A stretch of 64,000 bases of DNA from RYN-133 sp963785425 (GTDB lineage: Bacteria; Actinomycetota; Actinomycetes; Mycobacteriales; Jatrophihabitantaceae). The position numbers and the translations under genes are program-made. The notes below the pieces were generated by a model that made no database searches, was not told the origin of the DNA, and worked only from the letters and a program-made list of their open reading frames with translations. The DNA lies in NCBI GenBank assembly GCA_963785425.1, contig CAWAVG010000001.1:682001-746000 (forward strand), given 5' to 3'. Shown here piece by piece: positions 24,088 through 31,953 of the stretch; position 1 is the stretch's first letter; each line of letters opens with the position of its first letter.

Positions 24088-24970
24088 CCGCTGGGGACCC
24101 GGTGCGCGTGCGGCGCTCGATCGCGCGTACCACGGCAATCATGTCCAGCGCGCCGGCGCCGTCCGCGACGGTCTCGGCGAACAGCGCGCGGGCAACCTCG
24201 AGGCTCGGGGCGGCGATGCCGGCTCGTCGTGCTTCCTCGGCGACGAGGTCGCTGTTCATGAGCACGTCGCGGGCGGCGGCCTGGGCGGCGAAGTCACCGT
24301 CGCGCAGCTTCCGCAGCTTGCCTTTCGAGACATTGCTCGCCATCGGCCCGGAGTCGAGCACCGCGCGAAGCCGATCGAGATCGAGATCGTGCTCCTGTGC
24401 GAAATGGAAGGCCTCGCACAGGCCGGCGACCATCGTGATCAGGAACAGGTTCACCGAGAGCTTCATCAGCAGCGCACCCGGTACCGGTCCGCACGGTTCG
24501 GTGGCGGCGCACATGGGCGCGATGACCCTCCTGACGCGCTCAACCGATGCCGGCTCCCCGGCGACCATCGCGACGAGCTGCGCGTCGATCGCCGGGTGGC
24601 GCGAGCCCGACACCGGCGCCTCGACGAAGTCGCCACCCGCAGCCACGATGGCGGCGCCGAGGCGACACGAGTAGTCCGGTGACGTCGTCCCCATCGTGAC
24701 CAACGTGCGACCGCGCACTCGCCGCTCGAAGTCGGCCGTGCCCCGGCCGAGCACGTCATCAACAGCACCTGCGTCGGCCAGCATGAGGATGACCAGCTCG
24801 CACGACCGGAAGAGCTCGTCGACGGACGACGCGACACGCGCACCCGCCGATCGCAGCGGTTCACTCTTGGCCGCAGTGCGGTTCCACACCATGACCGGCG
24901 TTCCCGACCGCGCCAGATTGAGCGCCATGGGTTCACCCATGAGGCCGAGCCCTGCGAATCCGACTGTCAC
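24074..24970 (-). CDS. NAD(P)-dependent beta-hydroxyacid dehydrogenase (3-hydroxyisobutyrate-dehydrogenase-like)
   Basis: A 298-residue enzyme. The Rossmann start VGFAGLGLMGEPMALNLAR, the FVEAPVSGSRHPAIDAQLVA substrate loop and the catalytic lysine region LLMKLSVNLFLITM (K-x-x-x-N) are the family signatures. It oxidises a beta-hydroxyacid, or reduces the semialdehyde, with NAD(P); some members act on succinic semialdehyde or imines. Substrate unknown. A palindrome at 25005-25022 lies 35 bases before its ATG, so it is likely under the same control as the divergent pair at 23.2 kb. Confidence 0.88.
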   Translation of the reverse strand: MTVGFAGLGLMGEPMALNLARSGTPVMVWNRTAAKSEPLRSAGARVASSVDELFRSCELVILMLADAGAVDDVLGRGTADFERRVRGRTLVTMGTTSPDYSCRLGAAIVAAGGDFVEAPVSGSRHPAIDAQLVAMVAGEPASVERVRRVIAPMCAATEPCGPVPGALLMKLSVNLFLITMVAGLCEAFHFAQEHDLDLDRLRAVLDSGPMASNVSKGKLRKLRDGDFAAQAAARDVLMNSDLVAEEARRAGIAAPSLEVARALFAETVADGAGALDMIAVVRAIERRTRTGSPAVNPR

Positions 24971-25004
24971 CGCACGTCCTCCTGCAGCTACTCCGACGCC
25001 AGTA

Positions 25005-25022
25005 TTATGACGCCTGTCATAA
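25005..25022. promoter_or_regulatory. Palindromic operator candidate upstream of the dehydrogenase gene
   Basis: TTATGACG-CC-TGTCATAA, an 18-base palindrome with one mismatched pair, with the same ATGACR-NN-TGTCAT core as the site at 23196. It lies between the dehydrogenase start (24970) and the end of the MarR gene (25043). Confidence 0.6.
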
Positions 25023-25042
25023 CCAAAGAAAAGGACCGGCCG

Positions 25043-25567
25043 TCATGCCGGCGCGCTACGCCGCTCCCCTGCCGTCCGAACAGGACACGACGCACAACAG
25101 TCCCGGTCGCAGAGCCGGCACAACCGACGCTGGCTGTCCAGATCCACGGTGGCGTGCTCCAGGACGGGCGCCATCGTCTGCGCGAGCACGCGTAGCTGCG
25201 AATCGGAGAGGGTCGCATGCAGACGTCGCACCGCCGACTCGCGCGCCGTGACGAGACGTTGCTCGGCCCGGCGGCCGGCGCGGGTCGGTTGCAGTCGCAC
25301 CTCTCGGCCGACGGCGGCCGCTCTGCGGACCCAGCCGTGCTCGACGAGACGGTCCACCAGCCGGACCGTTCCCGGGTGGGTGATGCCGAGCACGCGGCGT
25401 AGTTCGTCGATGCTCAGCCCGGGATCGGCGACGACTGCGACCAGCGCTGCGGGGCCGGCGCCGCCGACACCCGTCGACGCCTCGACGGCCTCGCGGACCG
25501 CGTCCGACACCGCCGTCGCCCATGCCGCGATGACATTCAGCTCGTTACGGCTTGCGTCAATATGCAT
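25043..25567 (-). CDS. MarR-family regulator with C-terminal cysteine cluster
   Basis: A 174-residue winged-helix protein. Residues about 40-110 form the MarR DNA-binding domain (LSIDELRRVLGITHPGTVRLV, then a wing HGWVRRAAAVGREVRL). The tail carries a dense cysteine group, RLCRLCDRDCCASCPV, a motif seen in some actinobacterial MarR proteins and likely a metal- or redox-sensing site (inference). Its start codon lies inside a palindrome at 25559-25577 and is 20 bases from the divergent MFS gene, so it probably represses itself and the exporter. Confidence 0.87.
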   Translation of the reverse strand: MHIDASRNELNVIAAWATAVSDAVREAVEASTGVGGAGPAALVAVVADPGLSIDELRRVLGITHPGTVRLVDRLVEHGWVRRAAAVGREVRLQPTRAGRRAEQRLVTARESAVRRLHATLSDSQLRVLAQTMAPVLEHATVDLDSQRRLCRLCDRDCCASCPVRTAGERRSAPA

Positions 25568-25577
25568 GAGTCATATT
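25559..25577. promoter_or_regulatory. Palindrome between marR-type gene and MFS gene
   Basis: AATATG-CATGAGT-CATATT covers the regulator's start codon; outside it GTCA and TTGAC extend the symmetry less exactly. The usual position for a MarR autoregulatory site. Confidence 0.6.
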
Positions 25578-25587
25578 AGGTTGACCC

Positions 25588-26804
25588 ATGCGGCGACGCA
25601 AACCAACTCACCGGACGGCGATGCTCGCGCTCTTCGCCGTGAACGGCTTCTCGCTCGGATCGTGGCTGTCACGGGTGCCGGCGACGCGCGACATCCTGCA
25701 CCTGAACCCGGCTCACATGGGGCTCGTCCTGCTTGCACCCGGCGTCGGCGCCACCGTCGGCCTGCCGATCGCCGGGCGGCTGACGAGCCGGCTCGGTCCG
25801 GCTCGGCAGATCCTGATCGGTACCAGCGGCGCCGCGGCGGCTCTGGCTGTCATCACAGCGGGTTTGTCGCTGGCCGCCGCGCCGGTCGTGGCCCTGGGCC
25901 TGTTCGGATACGGGCTGGCCATCAGCCAGTGGGACGTCGGCATCAATGTCTCCGGAACCTTCCTCGAACACGAGGAGAAGCGCCGCGGATGCCCATGCTC
26001 CACGCGGGTCTGAGCTTCGGCTCGGTCGTCGGCGCCGCGGTCGGTGCCGGCGCAGCAGCGATCGGTGTGCCGGCCGGGGCGCAATTCCTCGCCGTCGCCA
26101 CGGCGGTGCTCGCCGTCGCCTTCCTCGCCCTTCCGGGCGTGCCGCGCCGGGCGGGGGATCGCGCACCTCGCCGGGAGGCGCGGTTGTCGACAGCCTGGCG
26201 GGAGCACCGCACGGTGCTCATCGGGATCACGGTCCTTGCGTTCGCATTGCTGGAGGGAACGGCGGGTGACTGGCTGGCGTTGGGACTGGTCGACGGCCAC
26301 GGCGCCAGTCAGGTCGTGGGCGCGTTGGGCTACGACGTGTTCGTGGCCGCGTTGACCGCCGGCCGCGCCGCCGGCGCGGGGTTGATCACCCGCTTCGGGC
26401 GGGTGACGACCTTGCGCGTTCTCGCCGCTTCGGCTGGCGGCGGGGTGCTGTTGGTCATCACCGTCGGCGTGCTGCCGATCGCGTTCGTCGGCTGCGCGCT
26501 CTGGGGATTCGGAACCAGCCTCGGCTTTCCGATCGGCATGAGCGCGGCCGGTGACGAGCCCGACCGGGCACCGCCTCGCGTCTCGGTGGTCTCGTCCATC
26601 GGGTACGCCGCATTCTTCAGCGGTCCGCCGCTGGTCGGCTTCCTGGCGAACCGCACAGACATCCTGACCGCGCTCACGGTCGCCGTGGCCTTCGCAGGCG
26701 TCGCTCTCGTCACGTCACGCGCGACCCGCCCGCTGGAGGTCGAAGCGCATCGGTCGCCCGCCGTACCCCCGGTCGGATTCGAACCGACACTGGGACCCTT
26801 TTAA
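25588..26804 (+). CDS. MFS transporter with an apparent frameshift near 25990
   Basis: A major-facilitator protein with about 12 hydrophobic segments if joined across one frameshift. Frame one covers the first four segments (MLALFAVNGFSLGSWLSRV to GTFLEHEEKRRG), ending at TGA 26011. A second frame carries on from MPMLHAGLSFGSVVGA to the end at TAA 26804, giving about 405 residues. One missing base near 25990 explains it. The closest look is to the YbjJ/fucose-permease-like branch (SRVPATRDIL). Probably a drug or metabolite exporter controlled by the divergent MarR. Its last codons run antisense into the tRNA gene at 26764. Confidence 0.8.
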
Positions 26805-26836
26805 GGGGTCTGCCTCTGCCGTTGGGCTACGGGGGC
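26764..26836 (-). tRNA. tRNA with UAA anticodon and short (class I) variable arm, tRNA-Leu(UAA)-like
   Basis: A complete 73-base cloverleaf on the minus strand: acceptor GCCCCCG/CGGGGGT, D-arm GCCCAACGGCAGAGGC, anticodon stem GACCC/GGGTC with loop CTTAAAA, variable GTCCC-type five-base region (ccagt), T-arm GTCGG-TTCGAAT-CCGAC, discriminator A; CCA is not encoded. Loop position 34-36 reads TAA, the leucine UUA anticodon, yet leucine tRNAs in bacteria have a long variable arm, which is missing here. The structure is sound; the amino acid is uncertain. Confidence 0.8.
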
Positions 26837-26880
26837 GCGCTGGTGGCAGTCGTCATTGTCCCCTGCGGCAGGATCGGGTC

Positions 26881-27450
26881 ATGCATTCGACGACCGCGAC
26901 GCGTGCCGAGGTGTCGATGCGCCTGCCCGGTGACGATCTCGTCCCCGACGCGATCGGCCAGCTCGACCGTGCCACCACGCTGCCCGCACCGGTCGAGACC
27001 GTGTGGCCGTGGATAGTGCAGCTGGGTAAGGACCGCGCCGGCTGGTACCTGCCGCGGTCCGTGGAAACCCTCCTGCCGCGGGCGCGGCGGGCCCTGCGGC
27101 GGATCGACCCGCAGTGGCAGCGCGTTCGCGTCGGCGACGACGTCCCTGATTGGGGACCAGGTGACCCGGTGCTCCGCGCTGCCGTCGTCGATGCCCCGTC
27201 GGCGCTCGTGTGGCACTCGTTGCGCGACCGCACCGCCGGGCACCGCTGGCCGGCCGGCGACCCGGACCGCGCCGACGTGCTGGCCATCAGCTGGACGCTC
27301 GCGCTGCGCGCCGACGGCGCCGACACCCGACTGCATCACCGGCTGCGCATCCGCGCCAAGCACAAGCAGTTGGTGCAAGTCGGGGGCATCCTCGACCTGG
27401 CAACGATCGTCGGCATGTTCGCCGGCCTGCGTGAACGGCTGGCGCCATGA
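26881..27450 (+). CDS. SRPBCC-like protein
   Basis: A 189-residue protein resembling START/SRPBCC hydrophobic-ligand domains: early ATTLPAPVETVWPWIVQLGK matches the common start (A-x-x-V-W-x-W-I-x-Q-x-G), followed by RAGWYLPRSVETLL. The end (GILDLATIVGMFAGLRERL) looks like the long C-terminal helix of the fold. Ligand unknown. Its stop overlaps the start of the thioesterase gene (ATGA). Confidence 0.75.
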   Translation: MHSTTATRAEVSMRLPGDDLVPDAIGQLDRATTLPAPVETVWPWIVQLGKDRAGWYLPRSVETLLPRARRALRRIDPQWQRVRVGDDVPDWGPGDPVLRAAVVDAPSALVWHSLRDRTAGHRWPAGDPDRADVLAISWTLALRADGADTRLHHRLRIRAKHKQLVQVGGILDLATIVGMFAGLRERLAP

Positions 27451-27848
27451 AGTCGGTCTGGTCGGCGTCGGTCCGGTACGCCGAGGTCGACGGCCAGAAC
27501 GTCGTGTTCAACGCCCACTACCTGACCTATTGCGACGAGGCGATGTCGAAGTACTGCAAGGACGTCGGTCTGGGACCGTTTTCCGCCGACGTACAGCTCG
27601 TGACGTCAACCCTGACCTGGAAGTCCGCCGCCCGGTGGGGCGACACCGTGGAGGTCGACGTCACCTGTCCCCGGGTCGGGACGACGAGCTTCGTGCTCGA
27701 CTTCGTTGTGCGGGTGGGCGAGCGGGTGTGCTGCGAGGTGTCGACCACCTACGTGCACATCGACGCCGACGGCCGGCCAGCGCCGGTGCAGCCGGACGCG
27801 CGCGATCAGCTGACGTCAGGCAACTCGCGGTCGCCCGCGGCCTGCTGA
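27447..27848 (+). CDS. Hot-dog acyl-CoA thioesterase (4HBT/YbgC type)
   Basis: A 133-residue hot-dog protein. VRYAEVDGQNVVFNAHYLTY holds the catalytic aspartate motif (R-Y-x-E-x-D-x-x-x-V-x-x-x-x-Y). It hydrolyses an acyl-CoA, probably of short or aromatic type; substrate unknown. Coupled by four-base overlap to the SRPBCC gene. Its last 43 bases overlap the 3' end of the convergent NADH dehydrogenase gene. Confidence 0.88.
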   Translation: MKSVWSASVRYAEVDGQNVVFNAHYLTYCDEAMSKYCKDVGLGPFSADVQLVTSTLTWKSAARWGDTVEVDVTCPRVGTTSFVLDFVVRVGERVCCEVSTTYVHIDADGRPAPVQPDARDQLTSGNSRSPAAC

Positions 27849-29131
27849 AACTCGGTGAGCGGGCGCTGCAGCTGCCCCAGCGAGACCACCTCGCGGCGAA
27901 ACACCAGCGCTGCCGTCCAGTCGGTGATGATGCGCACCTTGCGGTTCAACGTCGGCATGCGCGACACGTGGTACGTGCGGTGCATGAACCAGGCGGGGAA
28001 GCCGCGCAGCTTGATGCCGTAGATCTCGGCGACACCGCGGTAGAGACCGAGCGACGCGACCGAACCGGCATAGGCGTGCTTGTAGTCGCGGAGCGCGCCG
28101 CCGCGCAGGTAGGACACCACGTTGCCGGCGAGCACCTTCGCCTGCCGCACCGCGTGCTGGGCGCTCGGGCCGGTCGTCGCGTTCGGGTCATCCTTCGACA
28201 GGTCGGGGACGGCCGCGCAGTCGCCCGCCGCGAACACGCCGGTCAGCCCCTTGACCGTGAGATTCGCCTTGCAGGGCAAGCGTCCCTTGTCATCGAGCGG
28301 AAGGTCGGTCTCGGCGAGGATCGGGTTCGCCTTCACCCCGGCCGTCCACACCAGCGTCTCGGCGTCGAACTTCTCGCCGTCGGACAGCTCGATGTGCCCG
28401 TCGACCGCCGACTCGAGCCGCGTGTCGAGCCGCACGTCGATCCCGCGCTCGACGAGCCGGTCGACGGTGTAGGCCGACAGGCGTACCGACACCTCGGGCA
28501 TGATGCGGCTCGCCGCTTCGATCAGCACCCACCGCATCTGACTCGCGTCGAGCTGCGGCACGTACCGCAGCGCGTACCGCGCCATGTCCTCGAGCTCGGC
28601 CAGTGCCTCGACACCGGCGTAGCCGCCACCGATGAAGACGAAGGTCAGGGCCGCCTTGCGCTTGGTCAGATCGGCTGTCGACGCCGCGAAGTCGAGCTTC
28701 GACAACACGTGATTGCGCAGGTAGATCGCCTCGCCGATCGTCTTGAAACCGATGCCCCGATCGGCGAGTCCCGGGATCGGCAGGATGCGCGAGATCGAGC
28801 CGGGGCACACGATGAGCACGTCGTAGCCGAACTCGTACGCCTCGCCCTCCCTCGGCGCGATCGTCGCCGACTTCGTGGCGTGCGTGATCCGGGTGACCGC
28901 TCCGGTGATCACCGTGCACCGCTTGAGCACCCGGCGCAGGGGGACGACGACGTGCCGCGGCTCGACGCTGCCCGCAGCCGCCTCGGGCAGGAACGGCTGG
29001 TAGGTCATGTTCGACTGCGGCTCGACCACCGTTATGTCGGCAGCCCCGCGTGAGAGCTTCCGCTGCAGGCCGAGGGCCGTGTACATGCCGACGTACCCGC
29101 CGCCGACGATCAGGATCCGCGTAGGTGGCAT
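27806..29131 (-). CDS. ndh: Type II NADH dehydrogenase (NAD(P)/FAD oxidoreductase)
   Basis: A 441-residue flavoprotein with two dinucleotide-binding motifs: FAD site ILIVGGGYVGMYTALGLQR at the N-terminus and NADH site FVFIGGGYAGVEALAELED around residue 165. VFAAGDCAAVPD is the second FAD motif, and the C-terminal amphipathic region (RTYHVSRMPTLNRKVRIITD) would attach to the membrane. It passes electrons from NADH to menaquinone without proton pumping. The sequence matches actinobacterial Ndh closely. The gene is followed, in tail-to-tail overlap, by the thioesterase gene. Confidence 0.92.
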   Translation of the reverse strand: MPPTRILIVGGGYVGMYTALGLQRKLSRGAADITVVEPQSNMTYQPFLPEAAAGSVEPRHVVVPLRRVLKRCTVITGAVTRITHATKSATIAPREGEAYEFGYDVLIVCPGSISRILPIPGLADRGIGFKTIGEAIYLRNHVLSKLDFAASTADLTKRKAALTFVFIGGGYAGVEALAELEDMARYALRYVPQLDASQMRWVLIEAASRIMPEVSVRLSAYTVDRLVERGIDVRLDTRLESAVDGHIELSDGEKFDAETLVWTAGVKANPILAETDLPLDDKGRLPCKANLTVKGLTGVFAAGDCAAVPDLSKDDPNATTGPSAQHAVRQAKVLAGNVVSYLRGGALRDYKHAYAGSVASLGLYRGVAEIYGIKLRGFPAWFMHRTYHVSRMPTLNRKVRIITDWTAALVFRREVVSLGQLQRPLTEFQQAAGDRELPDVS

Positions 29132-29136
29132 ACGGC

Positions 29137-29811
29137 TCACGCTAGTAGCGCACGCCGGATCACTGCATCGAGCATCGGTTCGGTCAGTCGTCCGGTGAAC
29201 GTGTTCTGCTGGCTGACGTGGTAGCAGCCGATGACACGCCGCCCGTCGACCTCGACCTCGGTGCCGTGGCCGAACGGCGCGAGCCGGGCAGGCACCGGTA
29301 GGCCCGCCGCGCGCAGAGTCGGCCACAGCGCCGCCCACCCGAAACCGCCGAGCACGATCACCGAACGCAGCCCCGGCCACAGCACGTCCAGCTCGCGCAC
29401 CATCCAGGGCCGGCACGTGTCGCGTTCCAGGGTCGTGGGTTTGTTCGCCGGCGGCGCGCACTTCACCGGTGCCGTGATGAAGACACCGTCGAGGCGCAGC
29501 CCGTCGCCGGCGGAGAGGGAGGTGGGCTGGTTCGCCACACCGGCCCGGTACAGCGCGGCATAGAGCCAGTCACCGCTACGGTCGCCGGTGAACATCCGCC
29601 CGGTGCGGTTCGCACCGTGCGCCGCCGGGGCCAGACCGACGATCAGCACCCGTGCGGCGGGATCGCCGAAGCCGGGTACGGGACGGCCCCAGTACTCCTG
29701 GTCGGCGAATGCCGCACGACGCTCGCGAGCGACCTGCTCGCGCCACGCGACGAGTCGGGGACACAACCGGCAGTTGCTCACCTCGTCGGCGAGGATCGCG
29801 AGCGTGGCCAT
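29137..29811 (-). CDS. Uracil-DNA glycosylase, family 5 (UdgB)
   Basis: A 224-residue enzyme. The N-terminal SNCRLCPRLVAWRE supplies the first two iron-sulfur cysteines; two more are in KCAPPANKP and DTCRPWM. The active-site motif is GLAPAAHGANRTGRMFTGD (G-L-A-P-A-x-x-G-A-N-R-T), diagnostic of UDGb, and GCYHVSQQNTFTG is the second motif. It removes uracil and other deaminated bases from DNA; UDGb lacks the usual catalytic Asp/Asn of family 1. Five bases separate it from ndh, in the same direction. Confidence 0.92.
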   Translation of the reverse strand: MATLAILADEVSNCRLCPRLVAWREQVARERRAAFADQEYWGRPVPGFGDPAARVLIVGLAPAAHGANRTGRMFTGDRSGDWLYAALYRAGVANQPTSLSAGDGLRLDGVFITAPVKCAPPANKPTTLERDTCRPWMVRELDVLWPGLRSVIVLGGFGWAALWPTLRAAGLPVPARLAPFGHGTEVEVDGRRVIGCYHVSQQNTFTGRLTEPMLDAVIRRALLA

Positions 29812-29829
29812 GGGACTAGGGTCTACTCC

Positions 29830-30177
29830 ATGGCCAATCTCGGCGCCAAGATCACGATGAAGATCATGACCATGGCAGTCGGCATCCCCGTAGGGATCGC
29901 CACGCGCACCCTGGTCGAGAAGATCTGGGTCGCGGCCGGGCCCGATCGCCCGCGCACCGCCGCCGACGACGGTGTGCAGTGGACCGACGCGATCGCGTGG
30001 GCCGCGTTGACCGGCATCGGCATGGCGGCCGCAGACCTGGTCACCCGCAAGGGCGCCGGTGAGGTGTGGCGCACGCTGATCGGCACCGAGCCGCCGCAGA
30101 CGGTCAAGCCGAAGGCGTCGAAGCGGGTCGCCGGCGCTAAGCCGAAGTTCCCTGCCGCGGTCGAGCCGCCGGACTGA
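29830..30177 (+). CDS. DUF4235 family membrane protein
   Basis: A 115-residue protein with two hydrophobic segments (MKIMTMAVGIPVGIATRTLV and WTDAIAWAALTGIGMAAADL) and a basic, Pro/Lys-rich C-terminal tail. This matches the small actinobacterial DUF4235 family, whose function is unknown. ATG 29830 is 18 bases from the divergent UdgB start; its end is close to the convergent Ppx/GppA stop. Confidence 0.85.
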   Translation: MANLGAKITMKIMTMAVGIPVGIATRTLVEKIWVAAGPDRPRTAADDGVQWTDAIAWAALTGIGMAAADLVTRKGAGEVWRTLIGTEPPQTVKPKASKRVAGAKPKFPAAVEPPD

Positions 30178-30191
30178 GCGAGCTCACGCGC

Positions 30192-31085
30192 CTAACCGAG
30201 GGAGAGCGCGACGCCGTCGAGGATGTCGTGCTCACTGACGACCAGTTCGCCGGCGCCCGACCGCTCGAGCACGGTCCGCAGCACCAGCGCCCCCGCCGCG
30301 ATCACGTCGACCCGGCCGGGGTGGATGGCGGTGATCGCTGCACGGCCGTCGTGATCGAGTGCGAGCAAGCGGTCGGCGACCTCGGCCACCTTGGCGACCG
30401 TCAGGCGGGTGCCGTGGACGAGGTCGGGGCGGTACTCGACGAGACCGAGCGCCATCGCGGCAACCGTGGTGATCGTGCCGGCCACCCCGACCGCCTGCCG
30501 CGACTGCTGCCAGGGGACGTCGTGCTGCGCGCGGTCGAGCGCGGCCGACACGTCCGAGACGACTGCGGCGATCTGCGCCGAGGTGGGTGGATCGTCGTGC
30601 AGGTGCCGCTCGGTCATGCGTACCGAGCCGACGTCCATGCTGTGCGCGCGGAGCGGCTCTGGGCCCATGACCAGTTCGGTCGAACCGCCGCCGAGATCGA
30701 TGAGCAGCACGGGCTGCTCCAGCCCGTCCATCGTCGCGACGGCGCCGGCGTAGGACAACGCGGCTTCTTCCGGACCGCTGATCACCTCCGGCGTGACGCC
30801 GAGGGTGTCGTGCACCATCGACACGAACTCGTCGCGGTTCGTGGCGTCGCGTGTCGCGCTCGTGGCGATCATGCGCACCCGCGACACCTCGAGCTCGGCG
30901 ATGACCTCGGCATAGGCCGCGAGGGCGGCGCGGGTGCGCTCGACCGCTGCCGGGGCCAGCGTCCCGGTGCGGTCGACGCCCTGCCCGAGCCGCACGATGC
31001 GCATCTCGCGGTGCAGTTCCCGCTCGCCGTCGCGAACTAGCAGTCGGACGGAGTTGGTACCGCAGTCGATGGCAGCTACGCGCAC
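30192..31085 (-). CDS. Ppx/GppA-family phosphatase
   Basis: A 297-residue member of the ASKHA fold: phosphate-1 loop AIDCGTNSVRLLVRDG and phosphate-2 loop VLLIDLGGGSTELVMG. It covers only the N-terminal catalytic half of exopolyphosphatase, as in mycobacterial Rv1026/Ppx2-type proteins, so it likely acts on polyphosphate or pppGpp in the cytoplasm. Starts at GTG 31085, 10 bases inside the end of the DUF501 gene: co-translated block eno-ftsB-DUF501-ppx. Confidence 0.92.
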   Translation of the reverse strand: MRVAAIDCGTNSVRLLVRDGERELHREMRIVRLGQGVDRTGTLAPAAVERTRAALAAYAEVIAELEVSRVRMIATSATRDATNRDEFVSMVHDTLGVTPEVISGPEEAALSYAGAVATMDGLEQPVLLIDLGGGSTELVMGPEPLRAHSMDVGSVRMTERHLHDDPPTSAQIAAVVSDVSAALDRAQHDVPWQQSRQAVGVAGTITTVAAMALGLVEYRPDLVHGTRLTVAKVAEVADRLLALDHDGRAAITAIHPGRVDVIAAGALVLRTVLERSGAGELVVSEHDILDGVALSLG

Positions 31086-31552
31086 GGTCCGCCGCTCCAC
31101 CACTCGTCGAGCCGGTCGAGCGCCTCGTCGCCGAGCGGGTTGACGCCACGTCCGGCCGCGAGCGAGTGCGCGACGAGCACGTGCAGGCACTTGACCCGCT
31201 TCGGCATTCCGCCGGCGCTGACGCCGGCGATCTCAGGCACGTGGCCGAGCTGCTCGCGGCGCGCCAGATAGGCCTCGTGGGCGGCGCGGTACCGATCGGC
31301 GAGAGCGTCGTCGTCGGCCAGGCGCTCGGTCATCCGCCGCATGGTTCCGTCCGCCTCGAACCGACCGATCGCCGACGCGGCGCGCGGGCATGTCAGGTAG
31401 TACAGCGTCGGGAAGGGCGTGCCGTCGGACAGCCGCGGCGAGGTCTCGACGACGTCGGGATTGCCGCAGGGACAGCGGTGCGCGACCGCCCGCATCGCGC
31501 GCGGCTCACGCCCGAGCTGAGTGGCGACGATGCGACGGTCGGACTCGTTCAC
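31076..31552 (-). CDS. DUF501 domain protein
   Basis: A 158-residue protein from GTG 31552. DUF501 signatures: QLGREPRAMRAVAHRCPCGN, the TPFPTLYYLTCPRA motif and GGMPKRVKCLHVLVAHSLAA with a C-terminal cysteine-histidine pair. The cysteines (C-P-C, T-C-P, K-C-L-H) may bind a metal; function is unknown. It is always near ftsB and ppx in actinobacteria, and here overlaps both (4 bases with ftsB, 10 with ppx). Confidence 0.92.
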   Translation of the reverse strand: MNESDRRIVATQLGREPRAMRAVAHRCPCGNPDVVETSPRLSDGTPFPTLYYLTCPRAASAIGRFEADGTMRRMTERLADDDALADRYRAAHEAYLARREQLGHVPEIAGVSAGGMPKRVKCLHVLVAHSLAAGRGVNPLGDEALDRLDEWWSGGPCA

Positions 31553-31953
31553 TTCTGGGCGTCGGCGCGGGTGACGCTGTTCCAGAGTCGCGTGTTCCAG
31601 CCGGCCTGGTCGTCGGAGTTCGTACCGGCACCGGCGGTCTTGGCGATGTCGTTCTTCTGTCCCCGGTCGACGACGACGTACACCGTGTCGCCGGGCATGG
31701 CGTACTGCAACCGCTGCCGCGCCTGCTGCTGGACGTAGCCCGGGTCGCCCCACCGGTTGATCTGCTGCTGCAACTGGCTCACCCGTGCCTTGTCGCTACG
31801 CAGTTTCTGCGCCGCGTCGCTCAGCGCGCTGCGGCTCTGGAAGAAGCGGTTCAGCGGGGACGCGAGCACCACGAGCAGCAGGATGACCAGCGTGCCGAGG
31901 ACGAGGGCACGGCCGGTCACGGCGCGGCGCGGGCGGCGGGGGGTCGTCGACAT
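31549..31953 (-). CDS. ftsB: Septum formation initiator, FtsB/DivIC family
   Basis: A 134-residue bitopic protein: basic cytoplasmic start (TTPRRPRRAVTG), transmembrane segment about 17-33 (LVLGTLVILLLVVLASPL), a coiled coil (about 42-68) and the conserved periplasmic DPGYVQQQARQRLQYAMPGD motif. It joins the FtsQ/FtsL complex that activates septal cell-wall synthesis. Its ATG overlaps the enolase stop by one base (TGATG), and its own stop overlaps DUF501 by four. Confidence 0.92.
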   Translation of the reverse strand: MSTTPRRPRRAVTGRALVLGTLVILLLVVLASPLNRFFQSRSALSDAAQKLRSDKARVSQLQQQINRWGDPGYVQQQARQRLQYAMPGDTVYVVVDRGQKNDIAKTAGAGTNSDDQAGWNTRLWNSVTRADAQK

